Positions 8,094 to 16,419 of a DNA stretch of 64,000 nucleotides are shown piece after piece; positions within the stretch are counted from its first letter, which is position 1, and every line of letters starts with the position of its first letter. Below the pieces are notes generated by a model. That model was not told where the DNA came from and did no database searches. It worked only from the letters and a program-made list of their open reading frames with translations. Origin of the DNA: Campylobacter curvus. GTDB lineage: Bacteria; Campylobacterota; Campylobacteria; Campylobacterales; Campylobacteraceae. Where the stretch lies: NCBI RefSeq assembly GCF_013372125.1, contig NZ_CP053826.1, positions 1,178,001 to 1,242,000 on the forward strand, given 5' to 3'. The translations under genes and the position numbers were made by a program.

Positions 8094-8425
8094 TCTAGGC
8101 AAGCGACCGTGATATCGGCGCTAAAGATCAGCTCGCTTGAGGCTTCATTTTCTTTAGCTATCCTAAATATCTCTTGTCTTAGCACGAGTGAGGCCTTTTT
8201 GATCTCTTTCGCGCTCGTTTTTACCTCGAGCATGTCGCCCAGGACGGCCGGCTTTATAAATTTCGCATTTATGCCAGTCACTACGAAATAGCAGCTTGGC
8301 GAAAAGACGTCCAGCTTCGAGTCAAAAAGCATCTCGCTACGTGCTCGCTCACAAAATTTTATATAGTTTGCGTGATAGACGATACCGCCAGCATCGGTAT
8401 CCTCGTAATAAATTCGTATTTTCAT
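8018..8425 (-). CDS. ybgC: Acyl-CoA thioesterase, YbgC/4-hydroxybenzoyl-CoA thioesterase family
   Basis: This hotdog-fold enzyme hydrolyses acyl-CoA or acyl-ACP thioesters; in many Gram-negative bacteria it sits beside Tol-Pal, though not here. The 135-aa protein begins MKIRIYYEDTDAGGIVYHAN, which carries the family's catalytic Asp (YxDTDAGG) and the HANY motif. Length is typical. It is the last gene of the minus-strand run from 12.7 kb; its 3' 76 bp overlap the convergent periplasmic-protein gene. The overlap falls in the C-terminal part of both proteins, where conservation is usually low. Confidence 0.92.
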   Translation of the reverse strand: MKIRIYYEDTDAGGIVYHANYIKFCERARSEMLFDSKLDVFSPSCYFVVTGINAKFIKPAVLGDMLEVKTSAKEIKKASLVLRQEIFRIAKENEASSELIFSADITVACLDHSRPCRMSEELVSFFRSLATGSKS

Positions 8426-8438
8426 CTCACTTCCTAAA

Positions 8439-8945
8439 TCAATTTTTTTCGCCCCTAGCTCCCCTTGTCGTCATCAATGACTGCTCGTAAAACATAAGGA
8501 GCGTGACCGAGACGCCTACGCCAAGGGCTAGAGATATGCAGACCGTAGCTAGCGCGTTGTCAAAAAATATCATCAAATATGTCGTTTTTTGGCCTATGTC
8601 CGTACTCTTTATAAACCAAAGCAGTGCCAAAATGCTTTTATAGGCATAGATGCCCGGTATCATCGGTAAAAGCGCGGGAAACGCTATGATCTCGGCAGGT
8701 ACTTTAAGCCTCTTGGCAAAATACATCCCCAAAACGCCTATCAAAAACGAAGCTAGCAAGGTAGCCACCGAGATGCTGAAAATTTCAGTTTGTATCATCA
8801 AATACCTGCTAGAGTGCGCGATAGCCGCCAGTAGCGCCGAAAAAGCCAGCGTCCTTTTTGGAGGTGAGCTGGCATATGCAAAGCCAAACCCGGCTACCGC
8901 TGCAAACGCCGCATCGACCATAGTCGAAAAAAATAGCTCAAACAT
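8439..8945 (-). CDS. Threonine/serine exporter, ThrE small subunit (DUF3815/ThrE_2 type)
   Basis: In Campylobacter and many other bacteria the ThrE exporter is split in two; this 168-aa protein is the smaller, four-to-five-helix half. Membrane segments are visible at about residues 5-25, 30-48, 55-75, 78-100 and 120-150. The segment VPAEIIAFPALLPMIPGIYAYKSI matches the conserved P-x-LLPxxPG motif. It overlaps the larger half by 8 bp, so the two are almost certainly made together. The export substrate (threonine, serine or another small amino acid) is not known from the sequence. Confidence 0.85.
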   Translation of the reverse strand: MFELFFSTMVDAAFAAVAGFGFAYASSPPKRTLAFSALLAAIAHSSRYLMIQTEIFSISVATLLASFLIGVLGMYFAKRLKVPAEIIAFPALLPMIPGIYAYKSILALLWFIKSTDIGQKTTYLMIFFDNALATVCISLALGVGVSVTLLMFYEQSLMTTRGARGEKN

Positions 8946-9717
8946 TTAAAAGCCCTAAATTTGAGATCGCAAGCGTCATATAAACGCCGATAGCTATGCA
9001 GATGATGAGAAGCCCGGTATTTAGGCCCCTGCTGACACCGACTAAAATATTTTCATTTAGCATATCAAATACGGAATTTATGAGATGAACGCCCGGCATC
9101 AAAAACAAAATGCTAGAGCCTATCGCGACGTCCGGTGTGCTCGTGATACCGTAATAAACGCCGATATAAGCGATAAACGAGGAGATGAAAGAGACGATTA
9201 TGTATTGAAATTTCAAATTTATCTTAAATTTCGTCAAGATAAAGCGCAGATAAAATCCGACCAGAGTAGCGACAAAAACGCATCCAACAGAGCCGACATC
9301 ACCCTCAAACAGCCTGCAAAAGGCGGCATTCGCGAGGCTTATAAATAAAAGCGTCTTGTAAAAGCCATTGTTTTTAGAATTTATTATCTCATTAAAATGC
9401 CTTCTCGCCTCGCTCAAATTTATCTTTTCGTCGTAAATTTGCCAGCTGAGCGCGCTCAGCTCGGAGATGAGATTAAAGCTGATAGGCGATGCGACGCTGG
9501 ATTTTACGTATGTGCGGCGGATCGAGTTGTCATTTGGATCCAGCACGCTGATGATGAAGTGCTTGACAAATATCGTCAGGCTCACATCGTAGCCGTAAGT
9601 CCCCGCGATACGAGTCACGCAGCGCTGTATCCTAGCCGTATATGTGCCTACACTTAGCATCTTTGCCGCATAGTCTATCAAAAAGTCGGCGATCTCTTGG
9701 ATATCAGGCCTTTGCAT
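8938..9717 (-). CDS. Threonine/serine exporter, ThrE large subunit (DUF1212 type)
   Basis: The 259-aa protein has a soluble N-terminal region of about 115 residues containing the family motif around residue 10-30 (IDYAAKMLSVGTYTARIQR). Five hydrophobic helices follow, with a PGVHLINSVFDML motif that mirrors the PG motif of the small subunit. It matches the DUF1212/ThrE family, inner-membrane exporters of threonine and serine. The partner gene (8439-8945) overlaps its end, and it follows the DUF4149-like genes by three bases, suggesting co-transcription. Confidence 0.87.
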   Translation of the reverse strand: MQRPDIQEIADFLIDYAAKMLSVGTYTARIQRCVTRIAGTYGYDVSLTIFVKHFIISVLDPNDNSIRRTYVKSSVASPISFNLISELSALSWQIYDEKINLSEARRHFNEIINSKNNGFYKTLLFISLANAAFCRLFEGDVGSVGCVFVATLVGFYLRFILTKFKINLKFQYIIVSFISSFIAYIGVYYGITSTPDVAIGSSILFLMPGVHLINSVFDMLNENILVGVSRGLNTGLLIICIAIGVYMTLAISNLGLLNV

Positions 9718-9720
9718 ATC

Positions 9721-10212
9721 CTAAGCCTCCTTCAAACCTCGCTCTTTTGGGCTACGCCCGATAAATTTAAAGAAAAACAAAAACAGCTGCGCGAGCATCA
9801 TGATCTTCATCACGTATTCGCTCGTTTTATGCACGCTCCTAAACTCATCAGTCGCGGTCGCCGCCTCGCCAAGGCCTTGAGTGTGCAAAATATAGCTCGT
9901 GAAATAAAATACGAAAGCAAGCGCTAGGGCTAAATTTATAAAGCTTAGAGCAAAGGCAGAGATCCTCACGTGCACGCATTCCTCGCCCTTTAGCCCAAAC
10001 GCGTCGAATATAAACGCAAATACGCTCACTGCGAGCAAAACGTAATTGTATTTAAGAAAAATTTGCGTCATCAAAACACCGCTTTGAAAATGTGTGAGCA
10101 CACCCTCGCCTATGAAATTTTGCGGGAAAAACACCACCGGAGCCACAAACGCCCCCAGCGCGATCTCTATGCCAATAAGCGCGGCGATCAAAAACAAATA
10201 TATCTTTTTCAT
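9721..10212 (-). CDS. DUF4149-like membrane protein, 163 aa (paralogue 2)
   Basis: Four membrane segments are predicted (about residues 4-26, 52-75, 84-110 and 135-155). The conserved features are the acidic residue and proline of the first helix (LIGIEIALGAFVAPVVFF), and a final motif with histidine, Met-rich helix and LFLFFFKFIGR. This fits small DUF4149-type integral membrane proteins of unknown function. The adjacent gene encodes a clear paralogue with the same layout, so the pair probably arose by tandem duplication. The start overlaps the upstream paralogue by 4 bp. Confidence 0.7.
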   Translation of the reverse strand: MKKIYLFLIAALIGIEIALGAFVAPVVFFPQNFIGEGVLTHFQSGVLMTQIFLKYNYVLLAVSVFAFIFDAFGLKGEECVHVRISAFALSFINLALALAFVFYFTSYILHTQGLGEAATATDEFRSVHKTSEYVMKIMMLAQLFLFFFKFIGRSPKERGLKEA

Positions 10213-10640
10213 ATCTCTTTTATCTCCTTTTTGGTTTTTATCTCAAGCTTCGTAAATTTTAGGAAAAATACGAACGCCTGTAAAAATATCATGAATTTTA
10301 GCACAGCTTCGCCTATTTTGTAAGCACTGTAAAATTCTCTGCCAAACACATACTGAGTGCCAAAATGTTGGGCGTTTGAGACAAAAAATATAGCCAGCAC
10401 CAAATTTAAAAACAAAACAAACAATAGTCCGGAAATTTTGCTTCTTTTTATCAAAAATAGCTCGCAAATGATAACAAAAATGCTTATGCCCACAAGCAAA
10501 TATTTAAACTGCAAAAACAGGGCGTTACCGCCGGTGCCGATGAGATAATACAAGCTAAATACCGCCGGATGGACCACGAAAAGCACGCAAAGTTCGACGC
10601 CTATCAAAACGGCAAGCGAAAAAAGATATATGCCTATCAA
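10209..10640 (-). CDS. DUF4149-like membrane protein, 143 aa (paralogue 1)
   Basis: This protein has four predicted membrane helices and the same signature positions as its neighbour: GVELCVLFVVHPAVF in helix 1 and YKIGEAVLKFMIFLQAFVFF near the C-terminus. It ends in a lysine-rich tail (KLEIKTKKEIKEI). Function is unknown. It overlaps prmC by 4 bp at its start and its paralogue by 4 bp at its end. The sequence is richer in A+T than prmC, but codon use otherwise looks native. Confidence 0.7.
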   Translation of the reverse strand: MIGIYLFSLAVLIGVELCVLFVVHPAVFSLYYLIGTGGNALFLQFKYLLVGISIFVIICELFLIKRSKISGLLFVLFLNLVLAIFFVSNAQHFGTQYVFGREFYSAYKIGEAVLKFMIFLQAFVFFLKFTKLEIKTKKEIKEI

Positions 10641-11473
10641 CCCTGTCCTTTTTTTAAATTTAATGCCAGTTTTGCCGTAAAGCCTCTATCAAATCCAGCC
10701 AAATCTTGATAAAATTTCGCCTCAAAACCATTAAATTTAAGCGCCTTTTCAAGCGAGCTTTTTTGATCATACCCCATTTCGCAGGCGAGATTTTTTGCGC
10801 GGCGGTTGCGCGCTAGCAAAATGATATTTTTTAAAATTTCATCGCCCATTGCTCCGCCAAAAAGCGCATTATGCGGCTCGTTTAGCACGAATTTATCGAG
10901 CTTATAATCTTGCGCGATGTAAGGCGGATTTGAGACTAGCAGGTCAAATTCGCCGCTTACGTCATCTAAATAAGCGCATTTTACGAATTTTATCCTGTCT
11001 GCGACGCCAAATTTTGCGGCATTTTCGCGAGCTAGATCGAGTGCGGTTTCGTTGATGTCCGTTGCCACGATCTTGGCAGACGAATTTAGCGCGAGGCAAA
11101 TACTGATTATCCCGCTTCCAGTGCCGATCTCGGCGACACGCGCAGCGGGCAAATTTACCAAAATTTCAAGCGATTTATCGACTAAAATTTCAGTCTCAGG
11201 ACGCGGGATCAAAACGCCCTTTCGCACGTTAAAATTTAGCCCGTAAAAGTCCGCCTTGGAGGTGATGTATTCAAGCGGTTCGTACTCGCAAAATCGCCGA
11301 ACGAGCGCAAAATAATCGCTCTCATCGGCCAGATCCGCGCCCAAATTTAAAAATATCCACTCCGCGCTCACGCCCAAATGGTGCATCAAAAGCAGCTTTG
11401 CCACCTTGCGCGGACTTTCACAGACCGCTGAAATTTGCGCGCTCGCCTCTTTTAACGCCGCTTCAATCTTCAC
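10637..11473 (-). CDS. prmC: Peptide chain release factor N5-glutamine methyltransferase PrmC
   Basis: PrmC (HemK) methylates the glutamine of the GGQ motif in release factors RF1 and RF2, using SAM. In the 278-aa protein the SAM-binding motif is VAEIGTGSGIISICLAL (about residues 115-131) and the catalytic motif is SNPPYIAQ. The N-terminal helical domain that recognises the release factor is present, including the PRPETEILVD segment. The length is typical. It overlaps the upstream M48 peptidase gene by 11 bp. Confidence 0.96.
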   Translation of the reverse strand: MKIEAALKEASAQISAVCESPRKVAKLLLMHHLGVSAEWIFLNLGADLADESDYFALVRRFCEYEPLEYITSKADFYGLNFNVRKGVLIPRPETEILVDKSLEILVNLPAARVAEIGTGSGIISICLALNSSAKIVATDINETALDLARENAAKFGVADRIKFVKCAYLDDVSGEFDLLVSNPPYIAQDYKLDKFVLNEPHNALFGGAMGDEILKNIILLARNRRAKNLACEMGYDQKSSLEKALKFNGFEAKFYQDLAGFDRGFTAKLALNLKKGQG

Positions 11474-12665
11474 TTTCCAGCTCGCTTATGCGCTCAAAAA
11501 GGCTTGGGTGGCTGTGATAGACAAAGGCGTAGAGCGGGTGAGCCTTTGGAAACGCCTTGTTTTCACTGCCAAGCTTTTTAAGAGCGCTTATCATATCCGC
11601 GCGACTTTTCACACCCGCGCCAAATTTGTCCGCGCCAAACTCGTTATGGCGGCTGATCGCGGAGATGACGGGTGAGAAAACGAAGCTAAAAATCGGTGAG
11701 AAAAGCACGAGAAAAACGATGATCGCGCCGCCGTTTGGGCTGAGTCCAAGCGCGCTATACGCGGCGTTTGGGATGTTGCCAAAGAGTGTGAAAAGCAAAA
11801 ACAGCATCACCGCGCTCACGGCTATCATTTTAAAGATGTCTTTGTGCTTAAAATGCCCCAGCTCGTGCCCCAAAACCGCGATGATCTCACTTTGCGTGAG
11901 CTTGCTAACCAGCGTATCAAAGAGCACCACGCGCTTCGTCGCTCCAAACCCGCCAAAATAGGCGTTTAGGCGGTTGTCGCGCTTACTCGCGTCGATCGTG
12001 AAAACTCCGCTACTTTTAAAGCCGCACTCAATGAGAAGCCCTTCGATAGAGCTTTTTAGCTCGCCATCTTCCAGCGGTTTCATCTTATTAAAAAGCGGTG
12101 CGATGACGGTTGGGTAGATCAAATTTATGACGATGATGACGGCAAAGCTGAGCACAAACGCCCAAAACCACCAAAACTCGCCCAAAAATCCGATACAAAG
12201 CAGCACGACCCAGACAAAAAGCGAGCCAAAAACGAGCGTGAGAGCAAGCGACTTGGCAAGGTCGAGTGCGAAAATTTTAGGCGTCGTGTTTGAAAAGCCA
12301 AGCCGTCTGTCTTTCGCAAACGTTTCGTAAATGCTAAGTGGAAGTTCAAGCAAAGAGGAGATCACTAAAAAGCTCATCACGAAAATGATATTTTCGCCGA
12401 TACCGCCCGTTTTGACGACGAGCGAATTTAGAAATTTTAGCCCGCAGCCTACCCACATCGTAAAGATAACGGCGTGATAAGCGAGGCTAGCGATTTCAAA
12501 TTTTTGATTTACGATCGCCACGTGCGCGGCATTTTCGTATTCGCTCTGGGGTAGCACTACCGCAGTTTTTCTGGCTTCGTTTTGCACGAAATTTATCTGC
12601 AAAGCCGCAAGATAAATTTTAACGAGCACGTATAAAAAATAAATACCTAGTAAATAAATCATCAT
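11463..12665 (-). CDS. M48-family membrane zinc metallopeptidase (Ste24/CAAX protease-like)
   Basis: The 400-aa protein has the Ste24-type layout. An N-terminal membrane region covers about residues 1-190, the zinc-binding HELGHFKHKD motif (HExxH) lies near residue 265, and a downstream NEFGADKFGA segment supplies the third ligand (Glu). Such enzymes cleave proteins at the inner membrane; bacterial roles include quality control, and no prenylated substrate should be assumed. Helices between HExxH and NEFGAD are also present. It is the first gene of the run leading to ybgC; the ATG at 12665 follows AAGGAAAAT. Confidence 0.9.
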   Translation of the reverse strand: MMIYLLGIYFLYVLVKIYLAALQINFVQNEARKTAVVLPQSEYENAAHVAIVNQKFEIASLAYHAVIFTMWVGCGLKFLNSLVVKTGGIGENIIFVMSFLVISSLLELPLSIYETFAKDRRLGFSNTTPKIFALDLAKSLALTLVFGSLFVWVVLLCIGFLGEFWWFWAFVLSFAVIIVINLIYPTVIAPLFNKMKPLEDGELKSSIEGLLIECGFKSSGVFTIDASKRDNRLNAYFGGFGATKRVVLFDTLVSKLTQSEIIAVLGHELGHFKHKDIFKMIAVSAVMLFLLFTLFGNIPNAAYSALGLSPNGGAIIVFLVLFSPIFSFVFSPVISAISRHNEFGADKFGAGVKSRADMISALKKLGSENKAFPKAHPLYAFVYHSHPSLFERISELESED

Positions 12666-12708
12666 TTTCCTTAAATGTTATAAGTTCTTTTCTGGCAAAG
12701 TATTGAAA

Positions 12709-12831
12709 ACTTCGCAAATAGAATGAGCTTGCGACAGAGTGCCTAACATATAGCACGATTTTCGCGGTCAGCTTTAAAGCTTCCCTGAAAATCGGAGGGC
12801 AATGTCGCCGCTCATCCTAGTTTGACTACGC
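12709..12831 (+). repeat. Intergenic repeat with internal hairpin, copy A
   Basis: This stretch is imperfectly repeated, in reverse orientation, at 26684-26813. The best-conserved core reads CATATAGCACGATTTT in both. CGATTTTC (12756-12763) pairs with GAAAATCG (12787-12794), enclosing the palindrome AGCTTTAAAGCT (12770-12781). In the other copy the inner closing pair is swapped (G-C instead of C-G) and pairing is kept. It fills the gap between the M48 peptidase gene and the beta-propeller gene. It may be a small mobile repeat or a structured RNA. Confidence 0.7.
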
Positions 12832-12855
12832 TTAAATTTTAAAAATCAACGCTTT

Positions 12856-13968
12856 TTAGAAAAGAGCCGCATTATATAAACTAAAACATCCGTAGTCCGT
12901 GCGAACGGCTAAATTTTCATCTATAAATTTCGCCTCGCAGCTTTTTACGATGTGTTCTATTTCAAATTCGCGTGCGTTTTGGCTCGCTAGATCGACGACA
13001 TACGCTCTATTGTAGTCGATCATCACAAGCTTCGTTCGCTCCTCATTTACGCAAATTTTTCTCGCTTCGCCGCACTCATCTTGCCAGCCAAATTTAAGCT
13101 CGCGACCGCTTGAAAGCTCGAAGCAATGCACTTTGCCGCAGTAGTATTCTCTAGCGACGAGCATCTTGTCGTTTAAAAAACAAATCTGATCCAAAACGTC
13201 AAATTTGCCTTCAATGACGTTTAAAATTTCGCCGTTTGTGCCTAAAATTTTGATCTCTCCTGCTGCCGTGTGAAGTGCGAGCCGATCGTCATCAAACGCC
13301 GCACAAAGCGGGGCTTTGCCTTTGATCGGAGTCGTTTTAAACTCGCCAAAATTCAAGACCTTCTCTCCGTCCGTCACGAAAATTTTACCACTCGCTCCAA
13401 ACGCTACTTTACTTTTGCCCTTGCAAACGAAGCTGTAAAAGTTGCCCGAGTCACGCAAATTTAGCTCGTTTGAAAGATTTGTAAATTCGCCCGTTCGCGG
13501 GTCAAATTTATAGATAGTATGGTCTAAATCCAAAATTAAATTTTCGCCCACGCGTGCCGCTTCCCACGCGAGGATCTGCGGTAAAAGGGCCTGCTCTTTT
13601 ACGCACCCGTCTTTATCAAGTACTAGCAAAAAGTCCGCTTGATCGCCATCTTTTTGATCGCCGCATTTATAGATAAATACGCTCTGCTCGCACCTCTCAA
13701 ACGCTAGCGCACCCGAGTAGCCGCCGCCTATATAAACGTGTAAGCACGCCTGCCCGAAATTTACGTTTTCATCACACAAAACATAGCCCTTTTTGAACGT
13801 CTCCCACTCCTTTTTGACGCGGGCTTTTTGCGCTTCTTCGGGATTAGTAAATTCCTTTTTACTTTCCCTTGTTTTGCCGTTTTTTATGCTTTGCGATACG
13901 AGCAAATTCCCGCTTACTTTGAAATTTATCTCATCGCCGTTTGCAAAATTTACAAACTTTCTCATCAA
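12856..13968 (-). CDS. Hypothetical protein, probable beta-propeller (WD40/PQQ-like), 370 aa
   Basis: I do not recognise a named family. The protein is built of repeated short beta-strand units of about 40 residues, such as ENLILDLDHTIYKFDPRTGE, KVAFGASGKIFVTDGEKVL and LALHTAAGEIKILGTNGEI, typical of a seven-bladed propeller. There is no signal peptide, so it should be cytoplasmic; it is rich in Lys, Glu and Cys. It lies three bases downstream of the NSS transporter gene and is probably co-transcribed with it. A role as a sensor or protein-binding scaffold is possible, but nothing in the sequence proves it. Confidence 0.6.
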   Translation of the reverse strand: MMRKFVNFANGDEINFKVSGNLLVSQSIKNGKTRESKKEFTNPEEAQKARVKKEWETFKKGYVLCDENVNFGQACLHVYIGGGYSGALAFERCEQSVFIYKCGDQKDGDQADFLLVLDKDGCVKEQALLPQILAWEAARVGENLILDLDHTIYKFDPRTGEFTNLSNELNLRDSGNFYSFVCKGKSKVAFGASGKIFVTDGEKVLNFGEFKTTPIKGKAPLCAAFDDDRLALHTAAGEIKILGTNGEILNVIEGKFDVLDQICFLNDKMLVAREYYCGKVHCFELSSGRELKFGWQDECGEARKICVNEERTKLVMIDYNRAYVVDLASQNAREFEIEHIVKSCEAKFIDENLAVRTDYGCFSLYNAALF

Positions 13969-13971
13969 TGC

Positions 13972-15348
13972 CTACTTTAAAAAATTATCATAAAAACTGC
14001 TTATGAAAATGACTAAAATGATAAACGGGATGACGTATTTTACGTACCAAAACCAAAAATTTATCACCTTTATATGGCGCTCGCTGCCTTGTAAAATTTC
14101 GCGTTTGGCCTCGTCTTTTAGCACCCAGCCCACAAATATCGCGCATCCCAGCGAAGTCAGCACGAAAAATATCGTCGCACTGATAGCGTCGTATGCGTCA
14201 AATATATTTTTGCCAAAGATCGTGACATCGCTTAGCAGATTTGTCGCCATCAAGGACGGTAGGTTGCCAAGCACGAATATCCCGCCAAGCACGGCAAATA
14301 TCGCCTTTTTTCGCGTGAATTTAAATTTCTCCTGAAGTGTCGTGATAAGGACCTCGTATATCGGCAGCGACGTAGTTAGCGCGGCTATCATCAAAAGCGT
14401 GAAAAACGCCACGGCAAAAAATTCGCCCGCCCACATATGTGAGAAGACTATCGGCAAGCTCTTAAAAACGAGGCTCGGGCCACTATCAGGCGAAACGCCA
14501 AAGCTAAATAGCGACGGAAATATCATAAATCCCGCCAGCACCTCGATAGCCGTATTCAAAACGCCGGTTATAACTGAAATTTTAACCAGCGCCTCGTCCT
14601 TTTTGACAAAGCTTGAAAGCGTGATCATCACGCCAAAACCAAGTGAAAGCGCGAAAAAGACCTGCCCCAAAACATCGATGAAAAGCTTCATATTTATCTT
14701 TGAAAAATCAGGCGTCAAGTAAAATTTCACGCCCTGTGCCGCGCCCTCAAGCGAGAGATTTTTGACGACCATCGTGAGCATCAGCAAAAACAAAAGCGGC
14801 ATGAGGTATTTTGCGGCCTTTTCGATTCCATTGACTGCTCCTTGCACCAAGATGATGTAATTGACGAGTACGAAAACAAGGGTTGCAAAGCTGATAGCAA
14901 GCGGGTTATTTACGATATTTTGCTCGTAAAATTCGCTCGTTACGTTAAAGCTCACGATATTTGAGAGGTCAAACATCCCGAACAATACCTGCGCGATGTA
15001 GTTTAACACCCAGCCGCCGATGACCATGTAATAAGCCATGATGCCAAACGCGCCAAGAAGGCTCATATAGCCCACGCTTTGCCAAAATTTATGTATCTTT
15101 TTGCCGCCCACTTCGCCGCTAAAGGCATCGACGACATTGACTTTCAGGCGCCTACCGATGGCGTTTTCCACTAGGATCATCGGTATGCCGATCACGATCA
15201 TCGCCACGCAAAAAACGAGCACATACGCCCCGCCGCCGTTTTGACCGACCAGATACGGAAAGCGCCAAGTCGCGCCAAATCCCACCGTCGCACCGGCGAC
15301 CGCCAAAATATACGTGAGCCTCGAACTCCAACTTTGTCTTTTTTTCAA
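13972..15348 (-). CDS. Sodium-dependent transporter, neurotransmitter:sodium symporter (NSS/SNF) family
   Basis: The 458-aa protein has eleven to twelve predicted membrane helices and the NSS signature in helix 1: GATWRFPYLVGQNGGGAYVL (about residues 25-44), whose residues bind substrate and sodium. Bacterial members include LeuT, TnaT and MhsT, which import amino acids such as tryptophan or leucine. Campylobacter usually carries two NSS genes of unproven substrate. The N-terminus MKKRQSWSSRLTYILA fits the family. The beta-propeller gene follows directly. Confidence 0.93.
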   Translation of the reverse strand: MKKRQSWSSRLTYILAVAGATVGFGATWRFPYLVGQNGGGAYVLVFCVAMIVIGIPMILVENAIGRRLKVNVVDAFSGEVGGKKIHKFWQSVGYMSLLGAFGIMAYYMVIGGWVLNYIAQVLFGMFDLSNIVSFNVTSEFYEQNIVNNPLAISFATLVFVLVNYIILVQGAVNGIEKAAKYLMPLLFLLMLTMVVKNLSLEGAAQGVKFYLTPDFSKINMKLFIDVLGQVFFALSLGFGVMITLSSFVKKDEALVKISVITGVLNTAIEVLAGFMIFPSLFSFGVSPDSGPSLVFKSLPIVFSHMWAGEFFAVAFFTLLMIAALTTSLPIYEVLITTLQEKFKFTRKKAIFAVLGGIFVLGNLPSLMATNLLSDVTIFGKNIFDAYDAISATIFFVLTSLGCAIFVGWVLKDEAKREILQGSERHIKVINFWFWYVKYVIPFIILVIFISSFYDNFLK

Positions 15349-15547
15349 ATTTTTGCCTTTATCTACGAATTTAAGAGAGGATTTTACCTAATGTGGGTTT
15401 AAATTTAACAACGAATTTGATAAATTTGAAGAAAATTTTGAAATTTATGGAGATTTTACGGACAGCACGCACTACTGTATCGAATTTAATAAATAAGCAA
15501 ATTTTATATCTACTTGTTGCAAAAAGTCTAAATTTAAATTTAGGCGC

Positions 15548-15553
15548 TATAAT
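15548..15553 (+). promoter_or_regulatory. -10 box of the flavin oxidoreductase gene
   Basis: TATAAT within GGCGCTATAATCAGCG lies 26 bases upstream of the ATG at 15580, which has a strong AAAGGAG ribosome-binding site. The remaining intergenic DNA between the divergent NSS and oxidoreductase genes (15349-15547) is A+T-rich and shows nothing else. Confidence 0.55.
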
Positions 15554-15579
15554 CAGCGAAATTTAATAAAGGAGACAAA

Positions 15580-16104
15580 ATGAAAACACTTATCATCGCA
15601 GCGCACCCCGACATCGCGCATTCAAGGGTCAATAAAAGCTGGTTAAACGCCGCTAAAAAGGACGGGGATTTCGTCATTCATGAAATTTACAAAGAGTATC
15701 CAAACTGGCAGATCGACGTGAAAAAGGAGCAAGAGCTGCTCGAAAAATTCGAGTGCGTCGTGTTTGAGTTCCCGCTTTACTGGTATAGCTACCCGCCGCT
15801 TTTGAAAAAATATTTCGACGACGTGTTCGCCTACGGCTGGGCCTATGGCAGCAAAGGCAAGGCGCTAAACGGCAAGAAATTCGCCCTCGCCGTCTCGGTA
15901 GGCGACGATGAGCATGAGTATTCCAAAGATGGTCACATCGGATTTAGCATTGAGGAGGTCGTCACGCCGTTTAAATCAGCAGTAAATTTCGTCGGTGCGA
16001 AGCTGCTTCCTAGCTTTTTCGCGTTTGGCTTTTCGATAGATCCAAGCGACGAGCTCGTGGAAAACAGCACGAAAGAGTATATGAAATTCCTACATCAGCT
16101 TTGA
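15580..16104 (+). CDS. NAD(P)H-dependent flavin oxidoreductase (KefF/YwrO/MdaB family)
   Basis: The 174-aa protein is a flavodoxin-fold quinone/FMN reductase. MKTLIIAAHPDIAHSRVNKS is the N-terminal phosphate-binding strand-loop. FEFPLYWYSYPPLLKKYFDD (about residues 61-80) is the conserved FPLYWYSxPxxLKxWxD motif, and GWAYGSKGKALNGKKF follows it. Such enzymes reduce quinones or act as ancillary subunits of glutathione-gated potassium channels; no kefC homologue is nearby, so quinone or xenobiotic reduction is more likely. It appears to be a single-gene transcription unit. Confidence 0.92.
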   Translation: MKTLIIAAHPDIAHSRVNKSWLNAAKKDGDFVIHEIYKEYPNWQIDVKKEQELLEKFECVVFEFPLYWYSYPPLLKKYFDDVFAYGWAYGSKGKALNGKKFALAVSVGDDEHEYSKDGHIGFSIEEVVTPFKSAVNFVGAKLLPSFFAFGFSIDPSDELVENSTKEYMKFLHQL

Positions 16105-16419
16105 AATTTGGTCTATAAAATTGCGCGCGGATACTGCGAAAAAATTTAATGGCTAGTATTAAATTTTGCTCCACCCTACTCACAAAAGTCGGCATTATCC
16201 ACGCGCTACCAGCGATGCCTTTGCAAGATTTGTAGCCGCATTTGATAAAAACAGCCAACCTTACCAGCTACTTATAAAACGGTGCGATCTTTCCTTTAGC
16301 TAAATTTAGCCAAAGAGCACATGCCTATTATCCGTATGTGGCTTCATAAAATTTCACATTCCACCGCTCAAAAGCCACCAGCGTAGCAAGTAAAGCGCAA
16401 ATTTCAAAATTTAGACTAA
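16105..16419. other. 315-bp gap with no recognisable gene
   Basis: Between the oxidoreductase gene and the Sel1-repeat gene both strands lack an ORF with coding character. I see no strong hairpin, repeat or tRNA. The frame on the minus strand that runs into the oxidoreductase gene is an antisense shadow. Confidence 0.5.

Noticed and set aside
16010-16258. 82-codon minus-strand frame overlapping the end of the flavin oxidoreductase gene
   Set aside because: Half of it is antisense to a well-supported gene, and it has no ribosome-binding site or recognisable motif.
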